Origin: an uncultured Bacteroides sp.
Lineage (GTDB): Bacteria; Bacteroidota; Bacteroidia; Bacteroidales; Bacteroidaceae
DNA length: 12,003 nt
NCBI RefSeq assembly: GCF_958445495.1
Contig: NZ_CAUCSQ010000081.1
Span: forward strand, 1-12,003
Direction: 5' to 3'
The notes under the pieces were generated by a model, which did not search any database, was not told the DNA's origin, and saw nothing but the letters and a program-made list of their open reading frames with translations. Numbering within the stretch: the first letter of the stretch is position 1; each line of letters opens with the position of its first letter. Of this stretch, positions 1-7,189 are shown in pieces. The position numbers were made by a program, and so were the translations under genes.

Positions 1-37
1 TGGAACCATATAAACAACTGTACTACAATATTTTAAT

Positions 38-232
38 TTATAGAACTCCTCTTATCATAGTTTTATAGTCTGTCAGTTCTGTCTTTACTTTTGGGTATTT
101 TACTTGAATATAATATTTTCCAATTTTTAGAAATCGTTTACCATTTCCAACGACAAAACCCAAATCGCGTTCCAAATCAACATCAAAGCAAGCAAGTTTG
201 CCTGAAAAAGTCTGAAACCATATCAACTTCAT
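38..232 (-). CDS. small hypothetical ORF, doubtful
   Basis: A 64-codon ORF with an ATG start that I do not recognise. It has no signal peptide or membrane segment and reads as alternating hydrophobic and charged residues, rich in Lys, Tyr and Val, which would suit beta-strands. A GGAGGA lies upstream, but too far (about 17 bases) from the ATG to be a convincing ribosome site, and a stop codon lies just before the start. It sits immediately downstream of a decayed gene, so it may be the tail of another broken gene rather than an intact small protein. The rest of positions 1-308 shows no other gene, RNA or terminator. Confidence 0.2.
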   Translation of the reverse strand: MKLIWFQTFSGKLACFDVDLERDLGFVVGNGKRFLKIGKYYIQVKYPKVKTELTDYKTMIRGVL

Positions 233-308
233 GTATTGTTAAGGGCACTCTCCTCCAATATGGAGAGAAATAGCATTCTTTACGCAGATATTTACAGCAA
301 GATAACTA

Positions 309-1247
309 TCATTTAACCGTTATATCCATCAATTTCACCCAACCAGAATCTAACAGGTCATTTTTAACTGCCATCTGCAGTCCTATTGTGTTATCTTTAG
401 TGGTATCCACAAGACCTACCGCCCACTTATAAGTACCTACGGAAACTCCTTTCAATGTCAAATCAAAATTATAAGTAGTTGGTTTGTTCTTCAACCACGT
501 AGATAAATCTGTTTGGATATCAACAAATACCTTTTTTACTTCGTTCTTGCCATCCAACAAAGCAAATGCTACTTTATAGCGTTGATTCCATTGTGGAATA
601 TTAGTGGGACAATACCCTCATCCCATATTATTTCAACGATGCACAATCTTTATTTTCTCACCACTCTTAATATCTATAGGCAATGAAACCATATCAGGAT
701 ATAGGCAATAACCACCTTCAGTAATAAAACGTTGCACCAGCCCGAAACACTTGAACCATGACATAGTTTCGTTTCCTGCACGAAAATCCATCATATTGAC
801 CCGTGCCTCAGCTGAAACATCAAATTCCCCCTGACGTACATCTTCTGGATGCCCTCTGCGATAACCCATTAGGATTAAGCCAATAACGATGCTGATTTAC
901 GTTCTATCCCCCTTCCATAATGATAGGGCATTTATAGTTCCAACGAGCTGCTTTTCCCAATCCTGATAATAACCATTCATTCCAAAAGCATCATGCCGCA
1001 AACTATATCCTTTGTCTATAGCACTCTCAAGCAAACTTTCCGTTTCAGGATCTAAAGCTCCCCAGCCGGAGGTGTTTTCAGTCCCAATCAAACGATGATA
1101 ATTAATAACCAACAGTACCTTGGTAAAACATCGGGAATACAAATCCGTAATCCATTCGAAAACCTGCTTCTTTTTTGAATGATCTTCATAAATCATTGTA
1201 TGTGCCTCACCCCATTTCCCTAATCCATAAGCATCTATGAAATCGAC
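309..1247 (-). pseudogene. remnant of DUF4874/DUF4832-type putative glycosidase-like protein
   Basis: About 310 codons of the C-terminal two thirds of a Bacteroides DUF4874/DUF4832-type protein, a family I recall as secreted and probably TIM-barrel-like; its function is unknown to me. Seen in order on the minus strand: FIDAYGLGKWGEAHT, VINYHRLIG, LRHDAFGMNGYY, CPIIMEGG, RQGEFDVSAEARVNMMDF, EGGYCLYPDMVSLP, GYCPTNIPQWNQ, SGWVKLMDITVK, ending at a natural TGA. The reading is broken repeatedly. A one-base loss in an A-run near 950 shifts the frame. TAG at 904-906 replaces the Trp expected after IIMEGG. An extra base near 872 shifts the frame back. TGA at 633-635 and 618-620 replace Trp in what would read HRW-NNMG-WGYCP. 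The N-terminal third, including any signal peptide, is missing: the sequence runs directly into a sigma-factor remnant near 1247. It is certainly non-functional as a full protein; the family name is from memory. Confidence 0.8.
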
Positions 1248-1731
1248 AATAGTCTTCACAGATATATCCAATAAATTAACAATCTCTTTTTATAAGATAA
1301 CCTCTCTATTTTTGCCAAAAAAAAGACATGCTTACATCTAGGTGGCAATTGTTGGATAACATTATTTATTTTTTCCATTTCCTCCTTACTAATCACTTCC
1401 TCATCAGGTAATTGAATTGGGGCAAATATAAAATTCTCTATACCATCAAGTGATATTCTGTTTTCCCCATTTCCTTCCTCAAATAAGAAATAGCTTTCCG
1501 ATAAGTAATCGTCTGTATCCAAGCATTCATATTTTCTATATCACTCAAAATTTTTCTATTTTTCCAAATTTCATAAAAGACATCACTTACAACTTCCTCG
1601 GCCGATTCTTTTTGACCAATCAGAGCATAAACATAATGATATAAACGTGAAGAATAACGTTCCATAAAACGGCTAAGGGCCGCTTTATCACCATTCACAA
1701 TTCCGCCTATATCATTACTTTCAGTTCTCAC
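1248..1731 (-). pseudogene. frameshifted, truncated ECF-type RNA polymerase sigma factor
   Basis: Starts at GTG 1731 with no visible Shine-Dalgarno. Sigma region 2 is intact (FMERYSSRLYHYVYAL, ESAEEVVSDVFYEIWKNR, NMNAWIQTITYRKAISYLRK). The frame then breaks near 1455-1466 in a GGGGAAAA run (one base lost) and continues as ISLDGIENF into region 4 (INNVIQQLPPRCKHVFFLAKIERLSYK). A second break lies in the A-run near 1288 (apparently two bases gained), after which EIVNLLDISVKTI completes most of the helix-turn-helix. The end of the recognition helix and the usual C-terminal 20 or so residues are absent, replaced in frame by the middle of a DUF4832-type protein. An intact relative would be about 170-190 residues and would usually sit beside an anti-sigma factor or a SusC/D locus; none is seen here. 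ECF identity is secure; function is lost. Confidence 0.82.
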
Positions 1732-1822
1732 GGAAGTGTTTTACAAATTATTCTCAACTAACAAAATCGGGTCAAATATAATATATTAGGAAATACAAAA
1801 TAGATAGAAAATTAAAAGTCAT

Positions 1823-1853
1823 CAAATATAGAAGAGTTTTTACAATAAACAAT
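1823..1853 (-). promoter_or_regulatory. candidate promoter of the broken sigma-factor gene
   Basis: On the minus strand ATTG (1853-1850), 19 bases, then TATATTTG (1830-1823) fits the Bacteroides -33/-7 pattern TTTG-N19-TAnnTTTG. A second TATATTTG lies at 1780-1773 with poorer upstream spacing. The region is very AT-rich, so chance matches are likely. Confidence 0.35.
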
Positions 1854-1864
1854 ATAATATTTGA

Positions 1865-3091
1865 TTACAAAAGTCGCTTACTCAAATAACGCACCGGATA
1901 CCATACAGAAAGAAAGCCAACGACTAAAACCGTTACCAAAACAAGTACTACATCCCAAATATGAACACTAACAGGATACGCATCCACTACAAAAGTTCCA
2001 CCACCTCCACCAAGCGAAATTACACCAAACTTCTGTTGGATCAAGCACAGAATCAGTCCTAAAACTATACCGGTGACAGCACCAAAAACAGAAATAAGCC
2101 GACCTTCAAATAGGAAGATACGGGAAATAAGTTTATCGTCAGCTCCAAGATTACGTAAAGTCACCACATCTTCTTTTTTATCCAAAATCAACATGGACAG
2201 AGAACCGATTACATTGAAACAGGCAATCATCAAAATAAAAGTCAGGAATAAATAGGAAATAAGTTTTTCTATCTCCATAATACGGAAAACATCTGCTTGC
2301 TGTTGATAACGGTCTTGAACTACAAAGTCCCCACCCAACATCTTCTCTATCTTGGATTGCACATAAGGCGTATTCATACCGGGCTTTAATTTCAATTCTA
2401 TAGCGGAGACTTCCGTCGTATAATCCAGCAACCGACGAAGAAAATCAAGAGAGGCAAGAATATATTTCCCGTCATACTCTTGCTGGTTTACCACAAACAC
2501 CACTCCGGGAGAATAGAGATAATCACAGTTAAAGGAGGCTCCGGGATTCGCCATATTCACTCTGACATTCCGTTTGGGAAGATAAACCTGAAGAGGCTCG
2601 ACAAATTCCAGTCCGGTTCCCAAAGTTGACACAAGTTCCACCCCCATAATCCCGTAATTCACAATCGAGTCATGAAGCAAGAATTCACCAGCTCCATAAA
2701 GTATACTGTCAATTGCCGTCAACTCCTCAAAATTGTCTTCTACCCCTTTCAATACCACCATAGCCTGACGGTCCTTATACTGCACCATCGCATTTTCCTC
2801 CAGCGTTTCCGTAAAAACATCCACTTCAGGAAGAGTACAAACAGAGCGAATCCGTTCGTCCTGCCCGTCAAAAACTTTTCCTTCACGGACGGTAATCTTC
2901 AATTGCGGGTCGAAAGCCGTGAAAAAACTGGCTACCATATCCTGAAATCCATTAAAAACAGAAAGCGTGCAGACCAATGCAAGCGTAGCAAGAGCTACTC
3001 CGCACACAGAAATGCCGGATATGATATTAATGGCATTATGTTTCTTCTTGGAAAGGAGATAACGCCTAGCTATATAAAAGGGGAAATTCAC
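1865..3091 (-). CDS. LolC/LolE-like FtsX-family permease
   Basis: Inner-membrane permease subunit resembling LolC/LolE, which with the ATPase LolD releases lipoproteins from the inner membrane towards the outer membrane. The protein (about 408 residues) has the family layout: a first membrane helix around residues 20-48 within NAINIISGISVCGVALA, a large extracytoplasmic domain at about 50-275, then three C-terminal helices at about 278-304, 332-355 and 378-400. The segment after the second helix (DKKEDVVTLRNLGAD, then LFEGRLISVFG) and the late VDAYPVSV motif are typical of LolC/E. Two GTG codons, 3094 and 3091, are possible starts; I prefer 3091 because it gives the family-like MNFPFYIARRYL. 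It follows rbfA by 13-16 bases as the last gene of the operon. No LolD ATPase is in the window, so the substrate is inferred from family resemblance only. No hairpin terminator is visible after it. Confidence 0.88.
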   Translation of the reverse strand: MNFPFYIARRYLLSKKKHNAINIISGISVCGVALATLALVCTLSVFNGFQDMVASFFTAFDPQLKITVREGKVFDGQDERIRSVCTLPEVDVFTETLEENAMVQYKDRQAMVVLKGVEDNFEELTAIDSILYGAGEFLLHDSIVNYGIMGVELVSTLGTGLEFVEPLQVYLPKRNVRVNMANPGASFNCDYLYSPGVVFVVNQQEYDGKYILASLDFLRRLLDYTTEVSAIELKLKPGMNTPYVQSKIEKMLGGDFVVQDRYQQQADVFRIMEIEKLISYLFLTFILMIACFNVIGSLSMLILDKKEDVVTLRNLGADDKLISRIFLFEGRLISVFGAVTGIVLGLILCLIQQKFGVISLGGGGGTFVVDAYPVSVHIWDVVLVLVTVLVVGFLSVWYPVRYLSKRLL

Positions 3092-3107
3092 CACTGCGAT
3101 AACTATT

Positions 3108-3440
3108 TCATTTCAGCAACGAATCAATCTTCTCGATATAATCCAACGAGTCGTCCACAAAGAATTTGAGTTCGGGAATAATCCGCAACTGGTGACGTAC
3201 GCGGGTCCCCAGCTCGTAACGGATGGACTTCATATTGCCGTTTATGTTCTTTACCATTTCCTCCGCTTTTTCCGAAGGGAAAACGCTAAGATAAACACGT
3301 GCGACACTCATGTCAGGACTGATACGTACAGTGCTGACCGATACCAACATTCCGTGCATCGCTTTTGTCTGCAACAAGAATATTTCACTCAGCTCTTTCT
3401 GCAACAAGCGGGATATCTTATTTTGCCTAGTTGTTTCCAT
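3108..3440 (-). CDS. rbfA: 30S ribosome-binding factor A
   Basis: RbfA is a cold-shock and 30S-maturation factor that binds near the 16S rRNA 5' end and acts late in small-subunit assembly. The 110-residue product is of normal family length. It shows the KH-type pattern: an N-terminal helix with RQNKISRLLQKELSEIFL, a strand with LVSVSTVRISPDMSVARVYLSVF, a helix with KNINGNMKSIRYELGTRVRHQL, and the C-terminal strand and helix RIIPELKFFVDDSLDYIEKIDSLL. The ATG start lies 16 bases after the methyltransferase stop and the gene ends 13-16 bases before the permease start, so it is almost certainly co-transcribed with both. Identity is firm. Confidence 0.95.
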   Translation of the reverse strand: METTRQNKISRLLQKELSEIFLLQTKAMHGMLVSVSTVRISPDMSVARVYLSVFPSEKAEEMVKNINGNMKSIRYELGTRVRHQLRIIPELKFFVDDSLDYIEKIDSLLK

Positions 3441-3456
3441 AAGCTTATATTTAATT

Positions 3457-4110
3457 TTACGATTTACAATTTGTTTTCTTCCTCATTATAGTCAGCCCGT
3501 CACGTAAAGGCAATATCACTTTCTCTACCCGCCCGTCTTTCGCAACAAGGTCGTTAAAAGCCTTGATGCCGATAGTCTGGGTATCCGCACTGCGGGGCTG
3601 TTCCAACACATGTCCATCCCACAAGGTATTGTCAGCGATGATATACCCCCCTATGGAAAGATACTTTAACACCATCTCGTAATACTCGATGTACTTGCGC
3701 TTATCACCGTCGATAAAAGCCAAATCAAACGTGATACCCAAACCGGGAACTAACTCCAGAGCATCACCTACATAGAAACGAATCTTATCTGCAAATGGGG
3801 ATTTCTCCAACCATGGACGGGTAAAATCCTCCTGTTCGTCATTTATCTCAAATGTATGCAACATTCCTCCTCCCGATAACCCTTCCGCCAAGCAAAGAGC
3901 GGAATATCCGCTATATGTACCGATTTCCAATACCTGCCGGGGACGAATCATCTCCACAAACATCTTCAGCATTCGTCCCTGCAGATGTCCGGAAGCCATG
4001 CGGGGACGAAGCAACTTTACGTGTGTATCCCGATAAAGTGCTTTCAGATAATCACTTTCCGGGTCAATGTGCCGGAGGATATATTCGTCGAGAGATTCAG
4101 TCTCTTGCAT
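3457..4110 (-). CDS. family 3 class I SAM-dependent O-methyltransferase
   Basis: A soluble 217-residue methyltransferase of the catechol/caffeoyl-CoA O-methyltransferase type, expected to transfer a methyl group from S-adenosylmethionine to a hydroxyl of an unknown small substrate with a divalent metal. The SAM motif LEIGTYSGYS is at 61-70, the ribose-binding acidic residue in FEIN at about 88, and the metal-site residues are in FIDGDKRKY (D134) and ADN (D160, N161). The C-terminal DGLTIM strand is also typical. The ATG at 4110 begins 9 bases after the pyk stop, so it is translated from the same operon message. The substrate cannot be told from sequence; the conserved setting beside pyk and rbfA does not settle it. 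Confidence 0.92.
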   Translation of the reverse strand: MQETESLDEYILRHIDPESDYLKALYRDTHVKLLRPRMASGHLQGRMLKMFVEMIRPRQVLEIGTYSGYSALCLAEGLSGGGMLHTFEINDEQEDFTRPWLEKSPFADKIRFYVGDALELVPGLGITFDLAFIDGDKRKYIEYYEMVLKYLSIGGYIIADNTLWDGHVLEQPRSADTQTIGIKAFNDLVAKDGRVEKVILPLRDGLTIMRKKTNCKS

Positions 4111-4119
4111 AAAGCCGGA

Positions 4120-5577
4120 TTACAAATAGCGGTTATTATTGGGCAATACGGTTTCTTCCGCATGTTCTAACACGTCTTCCACTACATTTATTTCGAGGAA
4201 TGAGGTCTGTGTACCTTTTTTGCCACTGCTCAAATATCCCACCATATCAGTCGGTTGCAGGCGTCCTTCTTTCAACAAACGACGCAAAGCTGCAAAATAA
4301 TATTCCTGTCCATTAGCCAGCTCCGGCATATAGATGGCTTCCACACCGTAAGAAAGAGCCAAGTGGCGCATCGTCTTTTCTTTATAACAAATAGCCAACA
4401 CCGGATATTTACCTCGGAAAGCCGCCAGATTACGAGCTGTACGTCCACTATAACTATCGGTAATGATAGCACGTATTTTCAACTTGGACGTAGCCTTCAC
4501 CGCCTGTTTAGCAAGGAATGCCGTCACATCGTTACTATTTTCGTCTAACGGGATGCGAATGTTATTTTCTTCCAGTTTATCTTTTTCCGCCTGAGCCGCA
4601 ATCTTCGTCATTGTCCTCACAGCTTCTACAGGATATTTTCCGTAAGCAGTCTCACCACTCAGCATCAAAGCGTCCGTCCGGTAATAAATCGCATTGGCGA
4701 TATCGGTTACTTCCGCCCGGGTGGGACGGGGATTGTTTATCATCGTATGAAGCATCTGGGTAGCTACAATGACCGGTTTCTTAGCCAGAATACATTTACG
4801 AATCAATACGCGCTGAATTCCTGGAATGCGCTCCTGAGGAACTTCAATACCCAAATCACCGCGTGCCACCATTACGCCGTCCGCCACTTCGAGAATCTCG
4901 TCAATATTATCCACACCTTCCTGATTCTCTATTTTAGCGATTATCTTAATGTCGCTGTGATGCGCATCCAGAATCTCACGGATATCAAGTACGTCCTGCC
5001 TGTTACGGACAAAAGAATGAGCGATGAAGTCAATATCCTTTTCAATGGCATAAAGGATATTATTACGGTCTTTTTCCGTCAAGGAGGGAAGATTAATTCG
5101 GACACCAGGGACATTCACGCTTTTACGGCTTCCCAAAGTCGCTTCATTCCGAACTTCACAGAGCAAGTAGTCAGGGGTCTTGTCAACAACTTCCAGTTCC
5201 AAGTCGCCGTCATCAATCAGAATCGTCCCGCCCACATTCAAATCATGCACGAAATTAAGATATGACACGGCAATGCAGTCGCGAGTAGTCTCAAGCTCCG
5301 GATTACCTACAATCTTTACTTTATCACCTATTTTATATAAAATCGGCTCCGCATTAGCAGTCGTACGGACTTCCGGGCCCTTGGTATCCATCAAAATCGC
5401 AATACGGTTGGACACAGCACGTACATTCGTAATCAAAGCCTCAAACCCTTCACGACTAGCATGTGCGGTATTCATACGCACGACATTCATCCCAGCTTCA
5501 AACAACTGTTTTATAAAATCCACATCACAACGTCTATCAGAAATAGAAGCCACAATTTTAGTCTGTTTCAATAACAT
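4120..5577 (-). CDS. pyk: pyruvate kinase
   Basis: Catalyses the last step of glycolysis in the cytoplasm: phosphoenolpyruvate plus ADP to pyruvate plus ATP. The 485-residue protein has the standard A, B and C domains and no extra PEP-utiliser tail. Visible motifs are DTKGPEVRT (64-72), IIAKIENQEGVDN with catalytic Lys215 and metal ligand Glu217, ARGDLGIEVP with Asp241, VATQML with Thr273, and MLSGETAYGKYPVEAV (305-320). The C domain has a SYSGRTA loop (375-381), like the first effector-phosphate loop of regulated enzymes. One oddity: the usual NFSH motif is NTAH (36-39), so the Ser that helps hold K+ is Ala, while Glu69, linked to K+ dependence, is kept. The ATG at 5577 lies 31 bases after the aroQ stop. 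The gene is the second of the operon. Confidence 0.97.
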   Translation of the reverse strand: MLLKQTKIVASISDRRCDVDFIKQLFEAGMNVVRMNTAHASREGFEALITNVRAVSNRIAILMDTKGPEVRTTANAEPILYKIGDKVKIVGNPELETTRDCIAVSYLNFVHDLNVGGTILIDDGDLELEVVDKTPDYLLCEVRNEATLGSRKSVNVPGVRINLPSLTEKDRNNILYAIEKDIDFIAHSFVRNRQDVLDIREILDAHHSDIKIIAKIENQEGVDNIDEILEVADGVMVARGDLGIEVPQERIPGIQRVLIRKCILAKKPVIVATQMLHTMINNPRPTRAEVTDIANAIYYRTDALMLSGETAYGKYPVEAVRTMTKIAAQAEKDKLEENNIRIPLDENSNDVTAFLAKQAVKATSKLKIRAIITDSYSGRTARNLAAFRGKYPVLAICYKEKTMRHLALSYGVEAIYMPELANGQEYYFAALRRLLKEGRLQPTDMVGYLSSGKKGTQTSFLEINVVEDVLEHAEETVLPNNNRYL

Positions 5578-5608
5578 AGTCTTTCTACCTATTTTTTATA
5601 TTATTATC

Positions 5609-6031
5609 TCATTTAGTTTCCAATAATGCTTCTAAGGCCAGACGATAAGAGTTCAGCCCGAAGCCGCAAATGACTCCTTTACAGGCACAAGCAATCATAG
5701 ACACGTGCCGGAAAGGCTCACGGCTATGTACATTGGAAATATGCACCTCGATAACCGGAGACGGAACAGAACGGATAGCATCCTGCAGGGCAATCGAGGT
5801 ATGCGTATAGGCACCCGCATTCAGAACAATACCGTCCGCATCGAAACCTGCATGCTGTATGCAATCAATCATTTCCCCTTCGATGTTCGACTGGAAATAG
5901 TCTATCTCCACGCCAGCGTACCTCTCACGGAGCCGGGCCAGATAATCTTCAAATGTAACGCTTCCGTAAATGGAAGGTTCACGCTTTCCTAACAGATTTA
6001 TATTCGGGCCATTAATAATTTGTATCTTCAT
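5609..6031 (-). CDS. aroQ: type II 3-dehydroquinate dehydratase
   Basis: Third step of the shikimate pathway: dehydrates 3-dehydroquinate to 3-dehydroshikimate for aromatic amino acid synthesis. About 140 residues, the usual size for the dodecameric type II enzyme. The conserved stretches are IINGPNINLLGKREPSIYG with catalytic Tyr22 and Arg17, LNAGAYTHTS with Asn71 and His77, EVHISNVHSREPFR with catalytic His97 and Arg108, and the C-terminal GFGLNSYRLALEAL. The ATG at 6031 is chosen because it gives the family N terminus MKIQIINGPN; a GTG one codon upstream (6034) is possible. First gene of the minus-strand operon leading to pyk, and divergent from xerD with which it shares a 62-base control region. 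Confidence 0.96.
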   Translation of the reverse strand: MKIQIINGPNINLLGKREPSIYGSVTFEDYLARLRERYAGVEIDYFQSNIEGEMIDCIQHAGFDADGIVLNAGAYTHTSIALQDAIRSVPSPVIEVHISNVHSREPFRHVSMIACACKGVICGFGLNSYRLALEALLETK

Positions 6032-6051
6032 CACAGAATCCTATTTTTTTC

Positions 6052-6059
6052 TACTTTTG
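6052..6059 (+). promoter_or_regulatory. -7 box of probable xerD promoter
   Basis: TACTTTTG matches the Bacteroides -7 consensus TAnnTTTG and lies 34 bases before the xerD ATG, giving a start near 6066. No good TTTG -33 element is seen at the expected spacing. Confidence 0.5.
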
Positions 6060-6075
6060 TATCCTAAAGAATGTG

Positions 6076-6083
6076 CAAAGGTA
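6076..6083 (-). promoter_or_regulatory. -7 box of probable aroQ operon promoter
   Basis: On the minus strand TACCTTTG matches TAnnTTTG and has GTTG 18 bases upstream, inside the first xerD codons, as a possible -33 element. Predicted start is near 6069, about 38 bases before the aroQ ATG. It faces the xerD promoter box. Confidence 0.5.
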
Positions 6084-6093
6084 GAAAAAAGAA

Positions 6094-7053
6094 ATGGAAA
6101 TCAACGAAAAAAAGCAGAAGAAGGAGCAACAGGAACTGATAATCAGGAAGTACCGGCAATACCTCAAACTGGAAAAGTCCTTATCTTCCAATACCCAAGA
6201 GGCCTACCTCACAGACTTGGATAAACTGATGAGTTTCCTGATATTGGAGGGAATCGACATTACGGATGTATGCCTATCCGACCTACAGCGTTTCACCGCC
6301 GGACTGCATGATATCGGCATTCATCCCCGCTCACAGGCACGCATCCTATCCGGCATCAAATCTTTTTTCCGTTTCCTGGTTACGGCAAACTATCTGGAGG
6401 CAGACCCCAGCGAACTGCTAGAAGGTCCTAAAATAGGCTTCAAACTGCCCGAAGTACTGACCGTGGAAGAAATTGACCGGATTATCTCTGCAGTAGACCG
6501 CAGCAAACCGGAAGGACAACGGAACAGGGCTATTCTAGAAACGTTATACAGTTGCGGACTCCGCGTATCGGAACTCGTCAACCTTAAACTATCCGGCCTT
6601 TATTTCGACGAAGGATTTATAAAGGTAGAAGGAAAAGGAAGTAAACAACGACTCGTCCCCATTGCCCCCCGTGCCGTCAATGAAATAAAACTTTACTTTA
6701 TCGACCGGAACCAAATAGAGGTAAAAAAAGGATATGAGGACTTTGTATTCGTCAGCCAGCGAAGAGGCAAAGGGCTTTCACGAATCATGATTTTCCATCT
6801 GATTAAAGAAATTGCACAAACAGCAGGTATCACCAAGAATATCAGCCCGCATACTTTCCGCCACTCTTTTGCCACTCATTTACTGGAAGGTGGAGCCAAT
6901 CTACGGGCCATTCAGTGCATGCTCGGACATGAGTCCATAGCAACAACTGAAATCTATACGCATATCGATCGGAATATGCTCCGTAGCGAGATAATAGAGC
7001 ACCATCCCCGAAATATCAAGTACCGAAAAGAAAAAGAGCGATGTTTTCATTAA
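6094..7053 (+). CDS. xerD: XerD-like site-specific tyrosine recombinase
   Basis: Tyrosine recombinase that, with a XerC-type partner, resolves chromosome dimers at dif during division. The 319-residue protein has an N-terminal SAM-like core-binding domain (about 12-103, with NTQEAYLTDLDKL and the helix ILSGIKSFFRFL) and a C-terminal catalytic domain. All catalytic residues are visible: Arg157 in CGLRVSELVNL, Lys181 in GKGSKQRLVPI, His253 and Arg256 in SPHTFRHSFATHLLEGG, His279 in LGHES, and Tyr288 in TTEIYTHI. The Lys/Gln/Glu-rich first 17 residues are a short extension. The setting in conserved core genes, with no element ends nearby, favours a housekeeping Xer protein over a phage or transposon integrase; assignment to XerD rather than XerC rests on overall resemblance. 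It stands alone on the plus strand, divergent from aroQ. Confidence 0.9.
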   Translation: MEINEKKQKKEQQELIIRKYRQYLKLEKSLSSNTQEAYLTDLDKLMSFLILEGIDITDVCLSDLQRFTAGLHDIGIHPRSQARILSGIKSFFRFLVTANYLEADPSELLEGPKIGFKLPEVLTVEEIDRIISAVDRSKPEGQRNRAILETLYSCGLRVSELVNLKLSGLYFDEGFIKVEGKGSKQRLVPIAPRAVNEIKLYFIDRNQIEVKKGYEDFVFVSQRRGKGLSRIMIFHLIKEIAQTAGITKNISPHTFRHSFATHLLEGGANLRAIQCMLGHESIATTEIYTHIDRNMLRSEIIEHHPRNIKYRKEKERCFH

Positions 7054-7101
7054 ATTATGATAAAATCAACCCTTTATCTATATATTTATATTAAGAATTA
7101 A

Positions 7102-7109
7102 TATCTTTG
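7102..7109 (+). promoter_or_regulatory. -7 box upstream of TPR lipoprotein gene
   Basis: TATCTTTG is an exact TAnnTTTG match followed by GC, a common Bacteroides arrangement. The expected start near 7116 leaves an AT-rich leader of about 74 bases with no Shine-Dalgarno before the ATG at 7190. No clear -33 TTTG is seen. The rest of the 136-base gap after xerD shows no hairpin terminator. Confidence 0.5.
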
Positions 7110-7189
7110 CGTTACTTTTTCTGTACTAAACGGAAAGAGATTTGTGAATAGATGATATTTCAATTACAAACATTTAATTTATACCTAAA

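Noticed and set aside
248..267. CTCTCC / GGAGAG inverted repeat as a terminator
   Set aside because: Only 6 bp around an 8-base loop, with no T-run on either strand, so probably chance.
2672..3169. 165-codon ORF on the plus strand across the permease and rbfA
   Set aside because: It is antisense to two genes with clear family motifs, crosses their boundary, and its translation shows no recognisable domain.
4747..5265. 172-codon ORF on the plus strand inside pyk
   Set aside because: Antisense to the conserved catalytic core of pyruvate kinase; its openness follows from the codon use of pyk.
5970..6224. 84-codon ORF over the aroQ-xerD gap
   Set aside because: It overlaps both real genes in another frame and has no family resemblance.
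6094..7053. xerD as the integrase of a mobile element
   Set aside because: It lies among housekeeping genes with intact divergent spacing to aroQ, and there are no direct repeats, tRNA or cargo genes beside it.
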